Source: Lewinellaceae bacterium (GTDB taxonomy: Bacteria > Bacteroidota > Bacteroidia > Chitinophagales > Saprospiraceae). Taken from it: a stretch of DNA of 64,000 bases. A model generated the notes under the pieces. It was not told the origin of the DNA. It saw nothing but the letters and a program-made list of their open reading frames with translations, and ran no database searches. This document shows, piece by piece, positions 23,737 through 33,145 of the stretch. The stretch spans positions 413,501-477,500 of the forward strand of contig JACJYK010000001.1 in the NCBI GenBank assembly GCA_020636135.1, in the 5' to 3' direction. Numbering within the stretch: position 1 is the stretch's first letter; each line of letters opens with the position of its first letter. Position numbers and translations under genes: made by a program.

Positions 23737-25439
23737 AAGTTCATTTTTTTAAGTTCGGAAACAGCATAGTCAGCAGCTCTGGCGGTTAAAGCCATGTATG
23801 TCAGTGAGGGGTTTTGACAGGCCGCAGATGCCATAGCAGCACCATCGGTGACAAAAACATTGGGAGCATCCCACACTTGATTGTGTTTGTTTAGTACTGA
23901 TGTCTTTGGATCGCGGCCCATCCGGGCTGTGCCCATTTCATGGATACCCAGTCCTGGTGCACCCAGCTGGTCATAGGTGTTCACATTTTTTGCACCGGCA
24001 GCTTCCAGCATCTCGGCAGCCTGTTGCTGCATATCTTTCCGCATGCTCAGTTCATTCTCTTTGAAAGAACAATCGAATACCAGCGTCGGCATTCCCCATT
24101 TATCCCTTACTTCCCGGTTGAGGGTAACTTTATTTTCATGGTAGGGGAGGCATTCGCCAAAGCCAGTCAGACCGATTCGCCATTTGCCGGGTGTCTGGAA
24201 GGCTTCTTTGAGACCTTTGCCAACGGCCAGTTCGGCGACTGATCCGGTCCAGTCTTCACGGCTTCCGCTGCCCTGATAACCATATCCGCGCACGAAGTCT
24301 TTCATGGTGGTCTCTTTGCTCAGGTTTCGGAATCGCGGGATGTAGATACCATTTGCCCGGCGTCCTTTATAATATTGGTCACCCCATTCGTCAAATTCTC
24401 CGGTAGCGCCGGCACGGAAGTGGTGATCCATCAGATTATGTCCTAATTCACCACTGCTGCTACCCAGTCCGTCCGGCCAGATTTCATTGGCCGAATTCAT
24501 GAGGATCAGGGTCGAATTTAAGGTGGAAGCACAGAGGAAAATAATTTTAGCTGAAAACTCATGAACCTCCATGGTTTCTGCATCAATAACCCGTACTCCG
24601 GAAGCCCTTTTCTTTTTCGGATCGTAGATGATGCTTTCTACCACGGAGAAGGGACGAAGCGTCACGTTGCCCGTTGCGTAGGCGGCGGGAAGGGTTGCGG
24701 CATTACTGCTGAAATATCCTCCGTAAGGACATCCGCGTATGCACCGGTTTCGGAACTGGCAGGGTCCCCGGCCATTGTGAGCAACGGTAAGGTTGGCTGT
24801 GCGGCCGATGGTCAGGATACGGTCATTGTAATTTTTTGCGATGGATTCACGCAGGTGACGTTCCGAGCAATTGAAATCCATGGGCGGCAAAAATTGTCCG
24901 TCAGGAAGCTGAGGAAGGCCTTCCTTCATTCCGGAAATACCCGCAAAGGTCTCCACATAGTCGTACCATGACGCCATTTCATTGTAGCGCACCGGCCAAT
25001 CTGATCCGTGGCCATCTTCCAGGTTTGCCGTGAAATCCTGTGGACCCCAGCGGTAACTCTGCCGGCCCCACATGATGGAACGACCTCCTACATGGTATCC
25101 GCGCATCCAGTCAAACCGCTGGATTTCCTGATAGGGTTGTTCGTGATCTTTCACCCACCAGTGTTTGGTGGATTCACGAACCGTATAACCGGTGCGGTTT
25201 TGTTTGGGGTAGTCCCGTTCGATTTCTTCACGGGGTACACGGTCCCGGTGAGGCAGCTGATATACATTGAGCGTGGCGGTAGGATATTCCGGATGTTTTA
25301 CATCCCGGCCCCGCTCAAGAATCAGGGTTTTCAAGCCTTTTTCACTGAGTTCTTTGGCAGCCCAGCCTCCACTGATCCCTGAACCTACGACGATGGCATC
25401 ATACGTCGTTTCATCATTTCCTTGCGAATTGAAATACAT
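23733..25439 (-). CDS. GMC-family FAD oxidoreductase (gluconate/sugar dehydrogenase-like large subunit)
   Basis: The 568-residue flavoprotein has the dinucleotide-binding motif IVVGSGISGGWAAKEL near 17-31, a GMC signature region (GGRSIMWGRQSYRW near 117-130), and the C-terminal HEMGTARMG near 508 with NPSLTYMALTARAADY near the end. It resembles the large subunit of gluconate 2-dehydrogenase and glucoside 3-dehydrogenase. It pairs with the small subunit encoded immediately downstream (four-base overlap), which carries the twin-arginine signal. A heme cytochrome subunit is not adjacent, though a diheme cytochrome c gene lies at 31.5-32.4 kb. The substrate is probably a sugar or sugar acid in the periplasm. 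Confidence 0.93.
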   Translation of the reverse strand: MYFNSQGNDETTYDAIVVGSGISGGWAAKELSEKGLKTLILERGRDVKHPEYPTATLNVYQLPHRDRVPREEIERDYPKQNRTGYTVRESTKHWWVKDHEQPYQEIQRFDWMRGYHVGGRSIMWGRQSYRWGPQDFTANLEDGHGSDWPVRYNEMASWYDYVETFAGISGMKEGLPQLPDGQFLPPMDFNCSERHLRESIAKNYNDRILTIGRTANLTVAHNGRGPCQFRNRCIRGCPYGGYFSSNAATLPAAYATGNVTLRPFSVVESIIYDPKKKRASGVRVIDAETMEVHEFSAKIIFLCASTLNSTLILMNSANEIWPDGLGSSSGELGHNLMDHHFRAGATGEFDEWGDQYYKGRRANGIYIPRFRNLSKETTMKDFVRGYGYQGSGSREDWTGSVAELAVGKGLKEAFQTPGKWRIGLTGFGECLPYHENKVTLNREVRDKWGMPTLVFDCSFKENELSMRKDMQQQAAEMLEAAGAKNVNTYDQLGAPGLGIHEMGTARMGRDPKTSVLNKHNQVWDAPNVFVTDGAAMASAACQNPSLTYMALTARAADYAVSELKKMNL

Positions 25440-25600
25440 GTTTGACTAATTTGAGGTGCCCAAATTAAGAAATTGCCAAACGGATAACTAGCAAAATTTG
25501 ATTTTAACGAGAACTTAAAACTTGATATAATTAAATCACGGAAGAAGTGGAAGACCGCTTCCGGGCAATTACAAGGTTATTGGTATATTGGACAAAAACC

Positions 25601-25819
25601 ATGTCCGGTTCCTTCACCCCTCAACAAACAAAATGGATCAAAGGCCTGGCCTATTTTTTTCTGGTCGTAGGCTTGCTCGGCTTGCTGGGGTTGATTTCCG
25701 AAGACCTCCTGGGCTATTCATTGGGTGTTAGCGGTTCTCCGGCACCATTGATCGTCATGGCATTTTGTGGAGGTGCCCTCTTATGGATGGTCCAAAGAAA
25801 TGAGGAAGAGAACAAGTGA
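25601..25819 (+). CDS. Small membrane protein of unknown function
   Basis: The frame gives a 72-residue product with two predicted membrane segments (about 13-33, LAYFFLVVGLLGLLGLI, and 46-62, PLIVMAFCGGALLWMV) and a charged C-terminus. The ATG at 25601 is preferred over an upstream GTG at 25547. No family is recognised. It is convergent with the next gene and monocistronic. Confidence 0.55.
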   Translation: MSGSFTPQQTKWIKGLAYFFLVVGLLGLLGLISEDLLGYSLGVSGSPAPLIVMAFCGGALLWMVQRNEEENK

Positions 25820-25901
25820 CTCGAATAGGAAGGGGCCAGAAGTAAATCAGTAACGAAATTTCCGGTAATACTTAAGACCCCAACCATTAAAAGATTGATC
25901 A

Positions 25902-27095
25902 TCACCGCATCAAACACGTCACGTTTGCCACGGGAATAAGTTTCATGAATTTGAATTTCTCATCCAGTTTGGTCCGGATGGCAAAGTTGAGGAGGATGCC
26001 GCTGCTGAGCCGGAAATCACCACCCCAGGTGAACGTCCAGCGGGAAATGGCCTGCAACCCTTCCTGGTACTGGTACCAGCCAGAGTCCAGGTCCGGAGCA
26101 AATTTGGATGCGAAGAGCTCTTCCGGTGAAAAGCCATTGGCAGAGTAATTCCCCAGGGCCTCATAGACCAGTTCTCCAAAGAAATTGAACTTATGACTGC
26201 CAAAGCGGTAACTGCTCCCCAGCATCAGGTCCCGGTTGTCACCGATCTGCTTCAGCCGGGCCACGCCACTCAATAGCCCACGGTAACCGAGCCGGTATGC
26301 TCCGTTAACCCAAATGCCAAATCCGGCTTTTTGAAAATTGAGCGTGTCAAAATCATTGTTATAGGTATAGACCCGTCCTACTGCAAGATCCAGCCCGCTG
26401 CTGTTCCAATGGTCGTAAAGGTAAGCAGCTTCCATTTCAATAAGCCGTTGCTTCTGGGCATGATGCATGTTTTTTACCTCCGATTTCAGGTTAAAGACCT
26501 GCTCTTTTAATTCCAGTTTCCATTGACGATTGGAAATGGTGTCGATCATGGACTGCAGGCTATCGATCATCTGACGGTAAGGCCATTCCATTTCTTTCAA
26601 TTCACGGGCCATGGAGTCCAGCAGGACAGGATCGTCCACCGGATCCCTCTCCCGGAACAGGCTGATCTTGGCGGCGTAGGACAGGTGGTTCAACCCATCC
26701 ATTTTCGCGGTACCAAGCGAGAGGCTGAGTGTAGAGAGGGTTTTCATGAAGGGGCTGGCCTCCCGGTAGGCATCCAGTCCCTTGCGGTCATAGTAAAATG
26801 CCCAGAACGGCTGGGCTTCAATGGCGAGGTCCGGTGCCAGGACATAATTTTTTATCCGCCAGTCAACTTTAAAATCCTGTACGGAACCGGGACGGCCGAC
26901 CTGATCGGGTGTCACCCCCATTAAATAAAAGGCAGGGGCTGATGGAATGTAAAATTCTGCATTACGGCGTACATCTTCGGATAAATTGAATGCTTCCTGC
27001 TGGTAATCAGGGTCTTCATAATAATCCTGGGCCTGGCTTGGGATTTGAGCCAGACATAACAAATAAAGGACGTAGATTAATTGATTGGAGCGCAT
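25902..27095 (-). CDS. Exported protein of unknown function, possible outer-membrane beta-barrel
   Basis: The product is 397 residues with a signal peptide (LIYVLYLLCLAQIPSQAQ). A helical, charged stretch near residues 160-230 (KEMEWPYRQMIDSLQSM, then EQVFNLKSEVKNMHHAQ) looks coiled-coil-like. The C-terminal half alternates hydrophobic and polar residues with Gly/Tyr (YRLGYRGLLSGV, LMLGSSYRFGSHKFNF, FAIRTKLDEKFKF), as in outer-membrane strands. I recognise no family. The ATG at 27093-27095 is chosen because it directly precedes the signal peptide; the open frame reaches 27149 without signal character. Confidence 0.6.
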   Translation of the reverse strand: MRSNQLIYVLYLLCLAQIPSQAQDYYEDPDYQQEAFNLSEDVRRNAEFYIPSAPAFYLMGVTPDQVGRPGSVQDFKVDWRIKNYVLAPDLAIEAQPFWAFYYDRKGLDAYREASPFMKTLSTLSLSLGTAKMDGLNHLSYAAKISLFRERDPVDDPVLLDSMARELKEMEWPYRQMIDSLQSMIDTISNRQWKLELKEQVFNLKSEVKNMHHAQKQRLIEMEAAYLYDHWNSSGLDLAVGRVYTYNNDFDTLNFQKAGFGIWVNGAYRLGYRGLLSGVARLKQIGDNRDLMLGSSYRFGSHKFNFFGELVYEALGNYSANGFSPEELFASKFAPDLDSGWYQYQEGLQAISRWTFTWGGDFRLSSGILLNFAIRTKLDEKFKFMKLIPVANVTCLMR

Positions 27096-27196
27096 GATAG
27101 ATTTGTTTTCGTTACTGATTACTCCAAAATTATCAAGCACTGAAAGCAACCAACCTAGACCCAGGTATAGTAATGACGTGTTTAGGAAGGGGAGGT

Positions 27197-27236
27197 GTGG
27201 TTTTATGGTATTGTGGTTTTATGGTATTGTGGTTTT
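27197..27236 (+). repeat. Short tandem repeat, 16 bp x 2.5
   Basis: Two and a half copies of GTGGTTTTATGGTATT lie in the roughly 1-kb gene-free stretch between 27,096 and 28,105. No coding potential is seen. Further on, near 27,351-27,390, is an ACCACAAAGACAC-like sequence of a kind often seen in Bacteroidota intergenic DNA. Confidence 0.75.
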
Positions 27237-27399
27237 GTGTGGGGGTATGAACTGTCTCTGCTATTGATATTCTGTAAGGTGCATGGGTGTATATTTGTTT
27301 AGAGGTTATGCTTGACTTTGAACCTGGACTCGCGAAAAGCGTATAGCATTTTACCACAAAGACACTTAGGACACCAAGGAGCACTAAGTATAGGCTTCA

Positions 27400-28105
27400 T
27401 ATGTTTTCGTGTTTAGGTTTTTTCGTTACCTGCAAACAGCATACAGCAAACAACGAACAGCTTTATACCAATTGTCATCTCGACTAAGCCAACTGCAAGT
27501 GGCGCACGGAGAGATCTCTGATAAGGTGTTTTCGTGTTTAGGTGTTTTCGTTACCTGCCAGCATACAGCAAACAACGAACAGCTTTTTTACCAATTGTCA
27601 TCTCGACTAAGCCAGCTGCAAGCGGCGCACGGAGAGATCTCTGATAAGGTGTTTTCGTGTTTAGGTATTTTTGTTACCTGCAAACAGCATACAGCAAACA
27701 ACGAACAGCTTTTTTACCAATTGTCATCTCGACTAAGCCAGCTGCAAGTGGCGCACGGAGAGATCTCTGATAACGTGTTTTTGTGTTTAGGTGTTTTCGT
27801 TACCTGCAAACAGCATACAGCAAACAACGAACAGCTTTTTTACCAATTGTCATCTCGACTAAGCCAGCTGCAAGCGGCGCACGGAGAGATCTCTGACAAG
27901 GTGTTTTCGTGTTTAGGTGTTTTCGTTACCTGCCAGCATACAGCAAACAACGAACAGCTTTTTTACCAATTGTCATCTCGACTAAGCCAGCTGAAAGCGG
28001 CGCACGGAGAGATCTCTGATAAGGTGTTTTCGTGTTTAGGTATTTTCGTTACCTGCGAACAGCATACAGCAAACAACGAACAGCTTTTTACCAATTGTCA
28101 TCTCC
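27400..28105 (+). repeat. Intergenic tandem array, five units of 123-126 bp plus a partial sixth
   Basis: The element beginning TGTCATCTCGACTAAGCC recurs at 27473, 27596, 27722, 27848 and 27971, and a truncated copy at 28096, giving spacings of 123, 126, 126, 123 and 125. Each unit contains TCATCTCGACTAAGCC, a GCTGCAAGC(G/T)GGC-like centre, GGAGAGATCTCTGA, a run GTGTTTTCGTGTTTAGGT, and a CAGCATACAGCAAACAACG block. ATCTC...GAGAT and GCC...GGC form an imperfect palindrome within the unit. Length differences come from a 3-base insertion (TGCAAACAGC against TGCCAGC), so one forward frame stays open through the array. The unit resembles the TCATTTCGAC...GGAGAAATCT intergenic repeats I remember from Bacteroidota and other phyla. 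It ends at the stop of the GH127 gene. Confidence 0.9.
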
Positions 28106-30058
28106 TTACCGGATCTCCACCTCGTTAATACGCCGCGGGAGCCACACCTGCATGTCGGAATTACCTCGGTTGGCCCAGCTGTAATAAGGTATGGCAGTCA
28201 GGGTTCTGGGTACATCCTCCACACTGTTGCCACGATTCGCCGGGGACAGGCCACGAGCCTGGACACGAATGGCCTGGACAGGTTCTCCGGCCACCTTGTA
28301 GGGGAAGACACGGTATTGGGTACCTTCCGGCGCCCAGAAATTCCATGCCTTGCCTGGATTGTCGACACCTTCGACGCAGTAGACCAGGGGCCCTCGCTGT
28401 AACACAAATCGATCGCGATCCGCGGCTACTTCGGTCCGGCTCTCCACCTCGTGAACTACCATAGGTAACATGATCTGTACGGTATCTCCGGGATGCCACA
28501 TACGGGTGATGGTAGCATATCCTTTTTCAATGGTGTAGGGAACAACTTCATCATTTACCTGAATGGTGATGATATCATCACCTTCCTGTGCATAATGATA
28601 TAATCCTTCCGGAACCGGTGTGCCGGTAGCCCAGCCCGGTATGCGGATCTTGAGGCTATGGCTTACCGGTTTTGCAGGCTCAATACTTATCCGGGTCATG
28701 CCCTGCCAGGGGTATTGTGTCTGCTGCCCGATTGTTACATTAACCTGGCCAGTTTTCACTGCTGTTTCGGAACCGATGAACAACTGGATGTACCAGGCCT
28801 GCTCATCGGCAGCATAGATGTAGTCGCCCAGTGACGATACGAGCCGGGCAATATTGGATGGACAGCAGGCGGTGCCGAACCATTCCCGCCGGCTGTGCTG
28901 CCCATGTGAAGCAAGCGGATTGCCATAGAAAAAGTGGTCACCACTCAGGCTTAATCCGTCCAGCGCCCCATTGTAAAGACTGCGCTCCAATACGTCCATA
29001 TAGCGGGATTCACCGGTGAGCGCTGTCATGCGCTGGTTCCAGAAAACCATGCCCACACTGGCACATGTTTCGCAATAGGCATCTTCATTGGGCAATTCAT
29101 AGTCAACGCCAAATCCTTCATTGCGCCCGGAGGAGCCGATTCCGCCAGTCACATACAGATTCCGACCAACTACATCTTCCCAGACCAGATTCATCGCTTT
29201 CTGGTAACCGGTATCTCCGGTCATCGCACCTACGTCTGCAGCACCGGTATAAAGGTACATGGCTCGTACCGCATGACCAGTGATCTCTTTCTGGTCTTTC
29301 ACCGGCACCGCATCCTGGGCATAAGCCGGATCATTCCATTGGTCCCAGATCTTGCCTTTGCCATTGCCATGTCCGCGTTGATCCAGAAAATATTGAGCTA
29401 ATTGGATATATCGTTGTTCACCGGTTGTTTTTGCCAGCTTTACCAGGGCTAATTCAATCTCTTCGTGACCAGTGACCCATGGACGTTGAGCTTGCCGGAA
29501 GGTACGGTCTATGTGATCCGCCAGCCGGATGGCTACATCCAGCAATTTGCGCTTTCCGGTTGCCTGGTAATAAGCTACTGCTGCTTCCATCAGATGCCCG
29601 GCACAGTAGGCTTCGTGTTTTTCCATATCCGTCCACCGTTGGTCAAGGCCAGTAAGTGAATAATAGGTATTGAGGTATCCGTCCGGTTCCTGTGCGGCGG
29701 CGATGATGTCAATCCAACGGTCGGCAGTGGCTTCCAGCTGGGAGTCATTGGTGTTACTGATGGCATAAGACATAGCCTCGAGGGCTTTGTAGACGTCACT
29801 GTCGTCGTAATAGATACCTTCGTGTTTCTCACCCTGGTGACGGGCGACTTTTTCGAAATTCCGGATACGTGGCGTATTTATTTCGGTTTGGTAGATGCAG
29901 GCTGCCATAGTGGCTGTTGCCACTTTTTCCTGCTTAGGGGACCAGAATGCATCCTCGATCTTTACCTGGGAAAACGGTATAAAATGCATTTTCCCGGCTT
30001 GTTGTCCGTGGGAGGTAAGACAAATAAGCAAGGCCCCCAATAACATCCAATATTTCAT
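28106..30058 (-). CDS. GH127 beta-L-arabinofuranosidase-like glycoside hydrolase (DUF1680)
   Basis: The 650-residue exported enzyme has a signal peptide (MKYWMLLGALLICLTSHGQQ) and an (alpha/alpha)6 barrel. The GH127 zinc/nucleophile set is intact: Glu330 and Cys332 in AYCETCAS, and the Cys398-Cys399 pair in FGTACCPSN, corresponding to Glu338, Cys340, Cys417 and Cys418 in the characterised HypBA1 enzyme. Other family blocks are FWSPKQ near 38 and EAYCAGHLMEAAVAYY near 149-164. It probably releases L-arabinofuranose from plant or algal glycans in the periplasm or outside. The ATG at 30056-30058 gives the signal peptide; the frame reaches 30091. The gene's 3' end abuts the 27.4-28.1 kb repeat array. 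Confidence 0.93.
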   Translation of the reverse strand: MKYWMLLGALLICLTSHGQQAGKMHFIPFSQVKIEDAFWSPKQEKVATATMAACIYQTEINTPRIRNFEKVARHQGEKHEGIYYDDSDVYKALEAMSYAISNTNDSQLEATADRWIDIIAAAQEPDGYLNTYYSLTGLDQRWTDMEKHEAYCAGHLMEAAVAYYQATGKRKLLDVAIRLADHIDRTFRQAQRPWVTGHEEIELALVKLAKTTGEQRYIQLAQYFLDQRGHGNGKGKIWDQWNDPAYAQDAVPVKDQKEITGHAVRAMYLYTGAADVGAMTGDTGYQKAMNLVWEDVVGRNLYVTGGIGSSGRNEGFGVDYELPNEDAYCETCASVGMVFWNQRMTALTGESRYMDVLERSLYNGALDGLSLSGDHFFYGNPLASHGQHSRREWFGTACCPSNIARLVSSLGDYIYAADEQAWYIQLFIGSETAVKTGQVNVTIGQQTQYPWQGMTRISIEPAKPVSHSLKIRIPGWATGTPVPEGLYHYAQEGDDIITIQVNDEVVPYTIEKGYATITRMWHPGDTVQIMLPMVVHEVESRTEVAADRDRFVLQRGPLVYCVEGVDNPGKAWNFWAPEGTQYRVFPYKVAGEPVQAIRVQARGLSPANRGNSVEDVPRTLTAIPYYSWANRGNSDMQVWLPRRINEVEIR

Positions 30059-30185
30059 GACTCGATTTTCAAGTGAAATTAATGAGGACAAATGAATATC
30101 GAAAAGGAAACCGTCGGAGACTGGTTGATTAAACCAAACCTGAATCTTACAGAATCGTCATTCGGAAGGCTGATACATGGAATGG

Positions 30186-31301
30186 TCAATGGCTTTTGAT
30201 AAACGGAATAACCTGTCGGGCCGATGAACTCCGGGTAACCAAAAAATAACATCCCGGTGGTAAATCTTCCGTATAAAAGGTGATGGAGGTGGTAGTCAAT
30301 TGACCATTGCGAAGGATTTGCCCTCTTTGATCTACCAGTTGATAGTCAAGTGGTAATTGTTCAGCAGGTACTTCAAGCAGGCACTGAGTGGGGCAGGGAT
30401 TCGGGTACATCCGGATAGATGACTCCGGTGCAGGATTGATAGCAGTGGTAACTGGCAGGTAGGTCAATAATAAACCAAAAGGGTTGTCGGCTATCGTGAC
30501 GGGTACAGCTTCAGCATCTCCAAAATGGAACCGCAAAATTTGATCGGTCCCGATATCGGTCCAGAACAAATCATGCGTTTTGGTGTCGAGGGCCATTGCT
30601 TGGGGAGCCATTGGACTATAGCCAAATTCCAGTAAGGTATCCTGGTTAAGGCCCTGGTAGTCCATCGTAATGATAGAGCTTGGGGACTGAAGTGCGATGT
30701 ACAATCGACGATTCATCTCATCAACCAGATAACTGCCCAGGAATCCATTGTTCACAACCAGCGTATCCTCGGTTTGGGTTTCCAGATCGTATCGAATGGT
30801 GTAGGTCAGTCCCAAATGACTGTTGCCGTAGAAGAGCATACCTGCTCTGGTGTCCAGCGCAAACGACTCGGGAGCGGACGACAGGGAATATAAGGTATCA
30901 ATGGATCCGTTTCCCGGGTGCAGTCTGAACAGATGAGCCTGATCCGATTCGGACCAGTAGAGGGTCTGGCTCATGGTGTCATAATGCATGGTCATGACAT
31001 CCCTTACGGTGGAGTAAACCGGCTGTCGGTCCGGTTGAAATATGGAGCTCCTTTCGATGGTAGACAACATGCCTTTACGACCGCACCAGTAAAGCTCGTC
31101 ATGGATGTCATCGAAGGCGATTTGTACGGGCTGCAAATAATCGTCATTCAGGAAAACACCGTGTTCAGCACTTGCTGGCCGGTACACCTGAATGGTTTGG
31201 GCAGACCGGGAGGCGATGATCAGAGCCTGCTCGGTTTGACCATAGGTTTTGGACAAACAGGCTGCTGTAAAAAACCACCAAACGAGTATTTTCCAGGGCA
31301 T
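30186..31301 (-). CDS. Exported YWTD-like beta-propeller protein with T9SS type A tail
   Basis: The 371-residue secreted protein has a signal peptide (PWKILVWWFFTAACL, cleavage near YGQ). Between about residues 50 and 280 are repeated segments of the kind found in low-density-lipoprotein-receptor-like propellers (AFDDIHDELYWCGRKG, TLYWSESDQAHLFRL, ALDTKTHDLFWTDIG). The last 75 residues start SIRMYPNPCPTQC and end in a T9SS type A sorting domain. Binding partners are unknown. Its direction and distance from the GH127 gene do not show an operon. Confidence 0.8.
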   Translation of the reverse strand: MPWKILVWWFFTAACLSKTYGQTEQALIIASRSAQTIQVYRPASAEHGVFLNDDYLQPVQIAFDDIHDELYWCGRKGMLSTIERSSIFQPDRQPVYSTVRDVMTMHYDTMSQTLYWSESDQAHLFRLHPGNGSIDTLYSLSSAPESFALDTRAGMLFYGNSHLGLTYTIRYDLETQTEDTLVVNNGFLGSYLVDEMNRRLYIALQSPSSIITMDYQGLNQDTLLEFGYSPMAPQAMALDTKTHDLFWTDIGTDQILRFHFGDAEAVPVTIADNPFGLLLTYLPVTTAINPAPESSIRMYPNPCPTQCLLEVPAEQLPLDYQLVDQRGQILRNGQLTTTSITFYTEDLPPGCYFLVTRSSSARQVIPFIKSH

Positions 31302-31467
31302 TGTTCTTGCTTTTGGATGTTGGCCGGAATGGTATTTCCCTTCGGACTACATCCATTTCAAGGACAAAATACTCATGAAATACAATATTTCGGGTCCCGA
31401 TATTTTCCTGAGAAAGTTGAAGGAGGACCAGCGGAATCCGAAGCCCTCCTTCCATATTTGCTGATGA

Positions 31468-32445
31468 TTACCTTTGGATGGCTGCCTGCGCTGTGCCGTT
31501 GGTGACATCATTATGAATGGCAGGCACGGTTTTCAGGAACCTGTAGATGGCATCAATTTCGCCCGGCGTAAGTCCGGAATGGGGTACCATGGGATAAGAT
31601 ACTGGATTGCCGTCAGGCTTAAGGCCATATTTCAACAATCTGGTAAACTGATCCGGTGTCCAGTTTCCAATTCCAGTTTCCGGGTCTGGTGTTAGATTGG
31701 AGGAATAGATGGTGTTTCCTTCCAGATCCAGCATCTTGTTACCACCACCGTAATACAGTTTCGAATTAGGCGGATTGTCGTCGTCATTGGTTGTAAAGCT
31801 TCCGGAATGACATCCATAACAGGAATACAGGTCATTGGCCAGATAACTACCCCAGACTATAGTATTTGTCGTATCCGGAAGTGGTATCGTTTCAGCAGGA
31901 TATGCCTTGGGCTTAAGAATGAAATGCTTGAGAAAACGGCCTAACAGGGCATACTCGGAAACTTGTGAAGGGAGCGAAGAAGGTTGTACCTCCTCCAGGT
32001 CCGAATGCAGGTACGCGATAAGCGATTGCAGATCTTCATCGGCAACCTTGGGGAAATTCGGCATCACCCCACTGAAGTGCCCATCCTTGCGAATCCCGGT
32101 TCTGAGGTAATAATACAGCTCGCCATCGGTCCATTTGCCAATGCCATGATCCGGATCCTGGGTGATGTTTGCGCTGTAGAACTTACCAAATATTTCCGGA
32201 GCGTCCATCATCCGCTTTCCATCCATCCTGCGCGTGTCGGGATTGTAGTGACAGCCCTGACAGAGCATACTGGATATCCGGTGGCCCTCCGCGATGCGTT
32301 CGGGAGTAATTTCTACCGTGATCTCAGGAATTTTGCCTGGCTCGTAATCCGGGAGCGGACTGAACCGGACAAAAGCAACGAATAATAACACGATCACAAG
32401 AATAGCGACGATTGTATATGCGGAAATTTTTACAACTCTCTTCAT
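31468..32445 (-). CDS. Diheme c-type cytochrome, membrane-anchored
   Basis: The 325-residue protein has an N-terminal hydrophobic segment (residues 8-26, AYTIVAILVIVLLFVAFV) and two CxxCH heme c sites: Cys62-His66 in LCQGCHYN and Cys209-His213 in CYGCHSG. Methionines in likely axial positions occur in GVMPNFPKV and YPMVPHSG. The layout fits two fused cytochrome c domains, as in small subunits of membrane dehydrogenases or stand-alone electron carriers. It could pass electrons from periplasmic flavin dehydrogenases such as the GMC enzyme at 23.7-25.4 kb, but no linkage is seen. A lipoprotein gene precedes it on the same strand, 36 bases away. Confidence 0.9.
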   Translation of the reverse strand: MKRVVKISAYTIVAILVIVLLFVAFVRFSPLPDYEPGKIPEITVEITPERIAEGHRISSMLCQGCHYNPDTRRMDGKRMMDAPEIFGKFYSANITQDPDHGIGKWTDGELYYYLRTGIRKDGHFSGVMPNFPKVADEDLQSLIAYLHSDLEEVQPSSLPSQVSEYALLGRFLKHFILKPKAYPAETIPLPDTTNTIVWGSYLANDLYSCYGCHSGSFTTNDDDNPPNSKLYYGGGNKMLDLEGNTIYSSNLTPDPETGIGNWTPDQFTRLLKYGLKPDGNPVSYPMVPHSGLTPGEIDAIYRFLKTVPAIHNDVTNGTAQAAIQR

Positions 32446-32481
32446 AATGCAGGTTTATTGGATGTCCGGGTAATTTCAGTT

Positions 32482-32946
32482 TTATTGTTTCTGATAGCCG
32501 ATCGATAAGGTGTAGGTGATACCACTATCGACCACCTGAAATGTGAGGGCAAATTCAGAGGAGGTGAGCTTTTGGATGGACCAGCTCTCGGCTTCACCAT
32601 CTTCCACCACCGTGATGGTTTTCTTATCGGCACTCAAGGTCCAGGATGCGGTCTTGGTCTGTGGATCGGTCGGAGAACACCGGGTGCCACCCTCGTCGAA
32701 TTTGACCACGTTGTTTTTCTCAAAAAGCACCAGGTCATCTTTTGCACAGCTGGGTAACTGGGCATAAATATTGGATACCTGCACTCCGGTGCCAAACCAG
32801 TCTATGGCCGGATCGACTGTCATACTGGTCATGACCCAACTTTTATTTGCTAACAGATCCTCAGGTTGAGGTACAACCGGATCTTTTTTACAGGCTGCAA
32901 AAACACTTAATAAGAGTGCCGTGAACAAAAACAATTTGGTTTTCAT
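32482..32946 (-). CDS. Lipocalin-like putative lipoprotein
   Basis: The 154-residue protein has a lipoprotein signal (LLLSVFAACKKDP, Cys19). The mature part has the look of small Bacteroidota lipocalin-like proteins: LLANKSWVMTSMTVDP near 31-46, CAKDDLVLFEKNNVVKFDEGGTRC... in the middle, and SWTLSADKKTITV near 101-113. Two cysteines in the DD...GTRC region could form a disulfide. Function is unknown. The stop is 36 bases before the cytochrome gene, so cotranscription is plausible. Confidence 0.72.
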   Translation of the reverse strand: MKTKLFLFTALLLSVFAACKKDPVVPQPEDLLANKSWVMTSMTVDPAIDWFGTGVQVSNIYAQLPSCAKDDLVLFEKNNVVKFDEGGTRCSPTDPQTKTASWTLSADKKTITVVEDGEAESWSIQKLTSSEFALTFQVVDSGITYTLSIGYQKQ

Positions 32947-33145
32947 AATTAATCAGGTTTAGTTTGAATGAATGATCGAGGGGTAAGACGCAGGAAGGGC
33001 ATTAACTGGTTAGGGGGGGTACAGAAAAAGCCGCCCGAAGTAATCAGGAAAACGATCAGTAAAGTGATTTTTCCGACCGGAGTTTAGTTCAAATCTGCTG
33101 AATGGGACGGTCGATATGGACTGGCACGAAAAATTAGAACCCGGT

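Noticed and set aside
27409..28128. A 239-codon plus-strand reading frame through the intergenic array
   Set aside because: It exists because the repeat units are 123 or 126 bp; it has no signal of a protein family, its start lies in the first unit and it loses frame at the last (125-bp) spacing. It is treated as repeat DNA, though the in-frame indels are noted as a finding.
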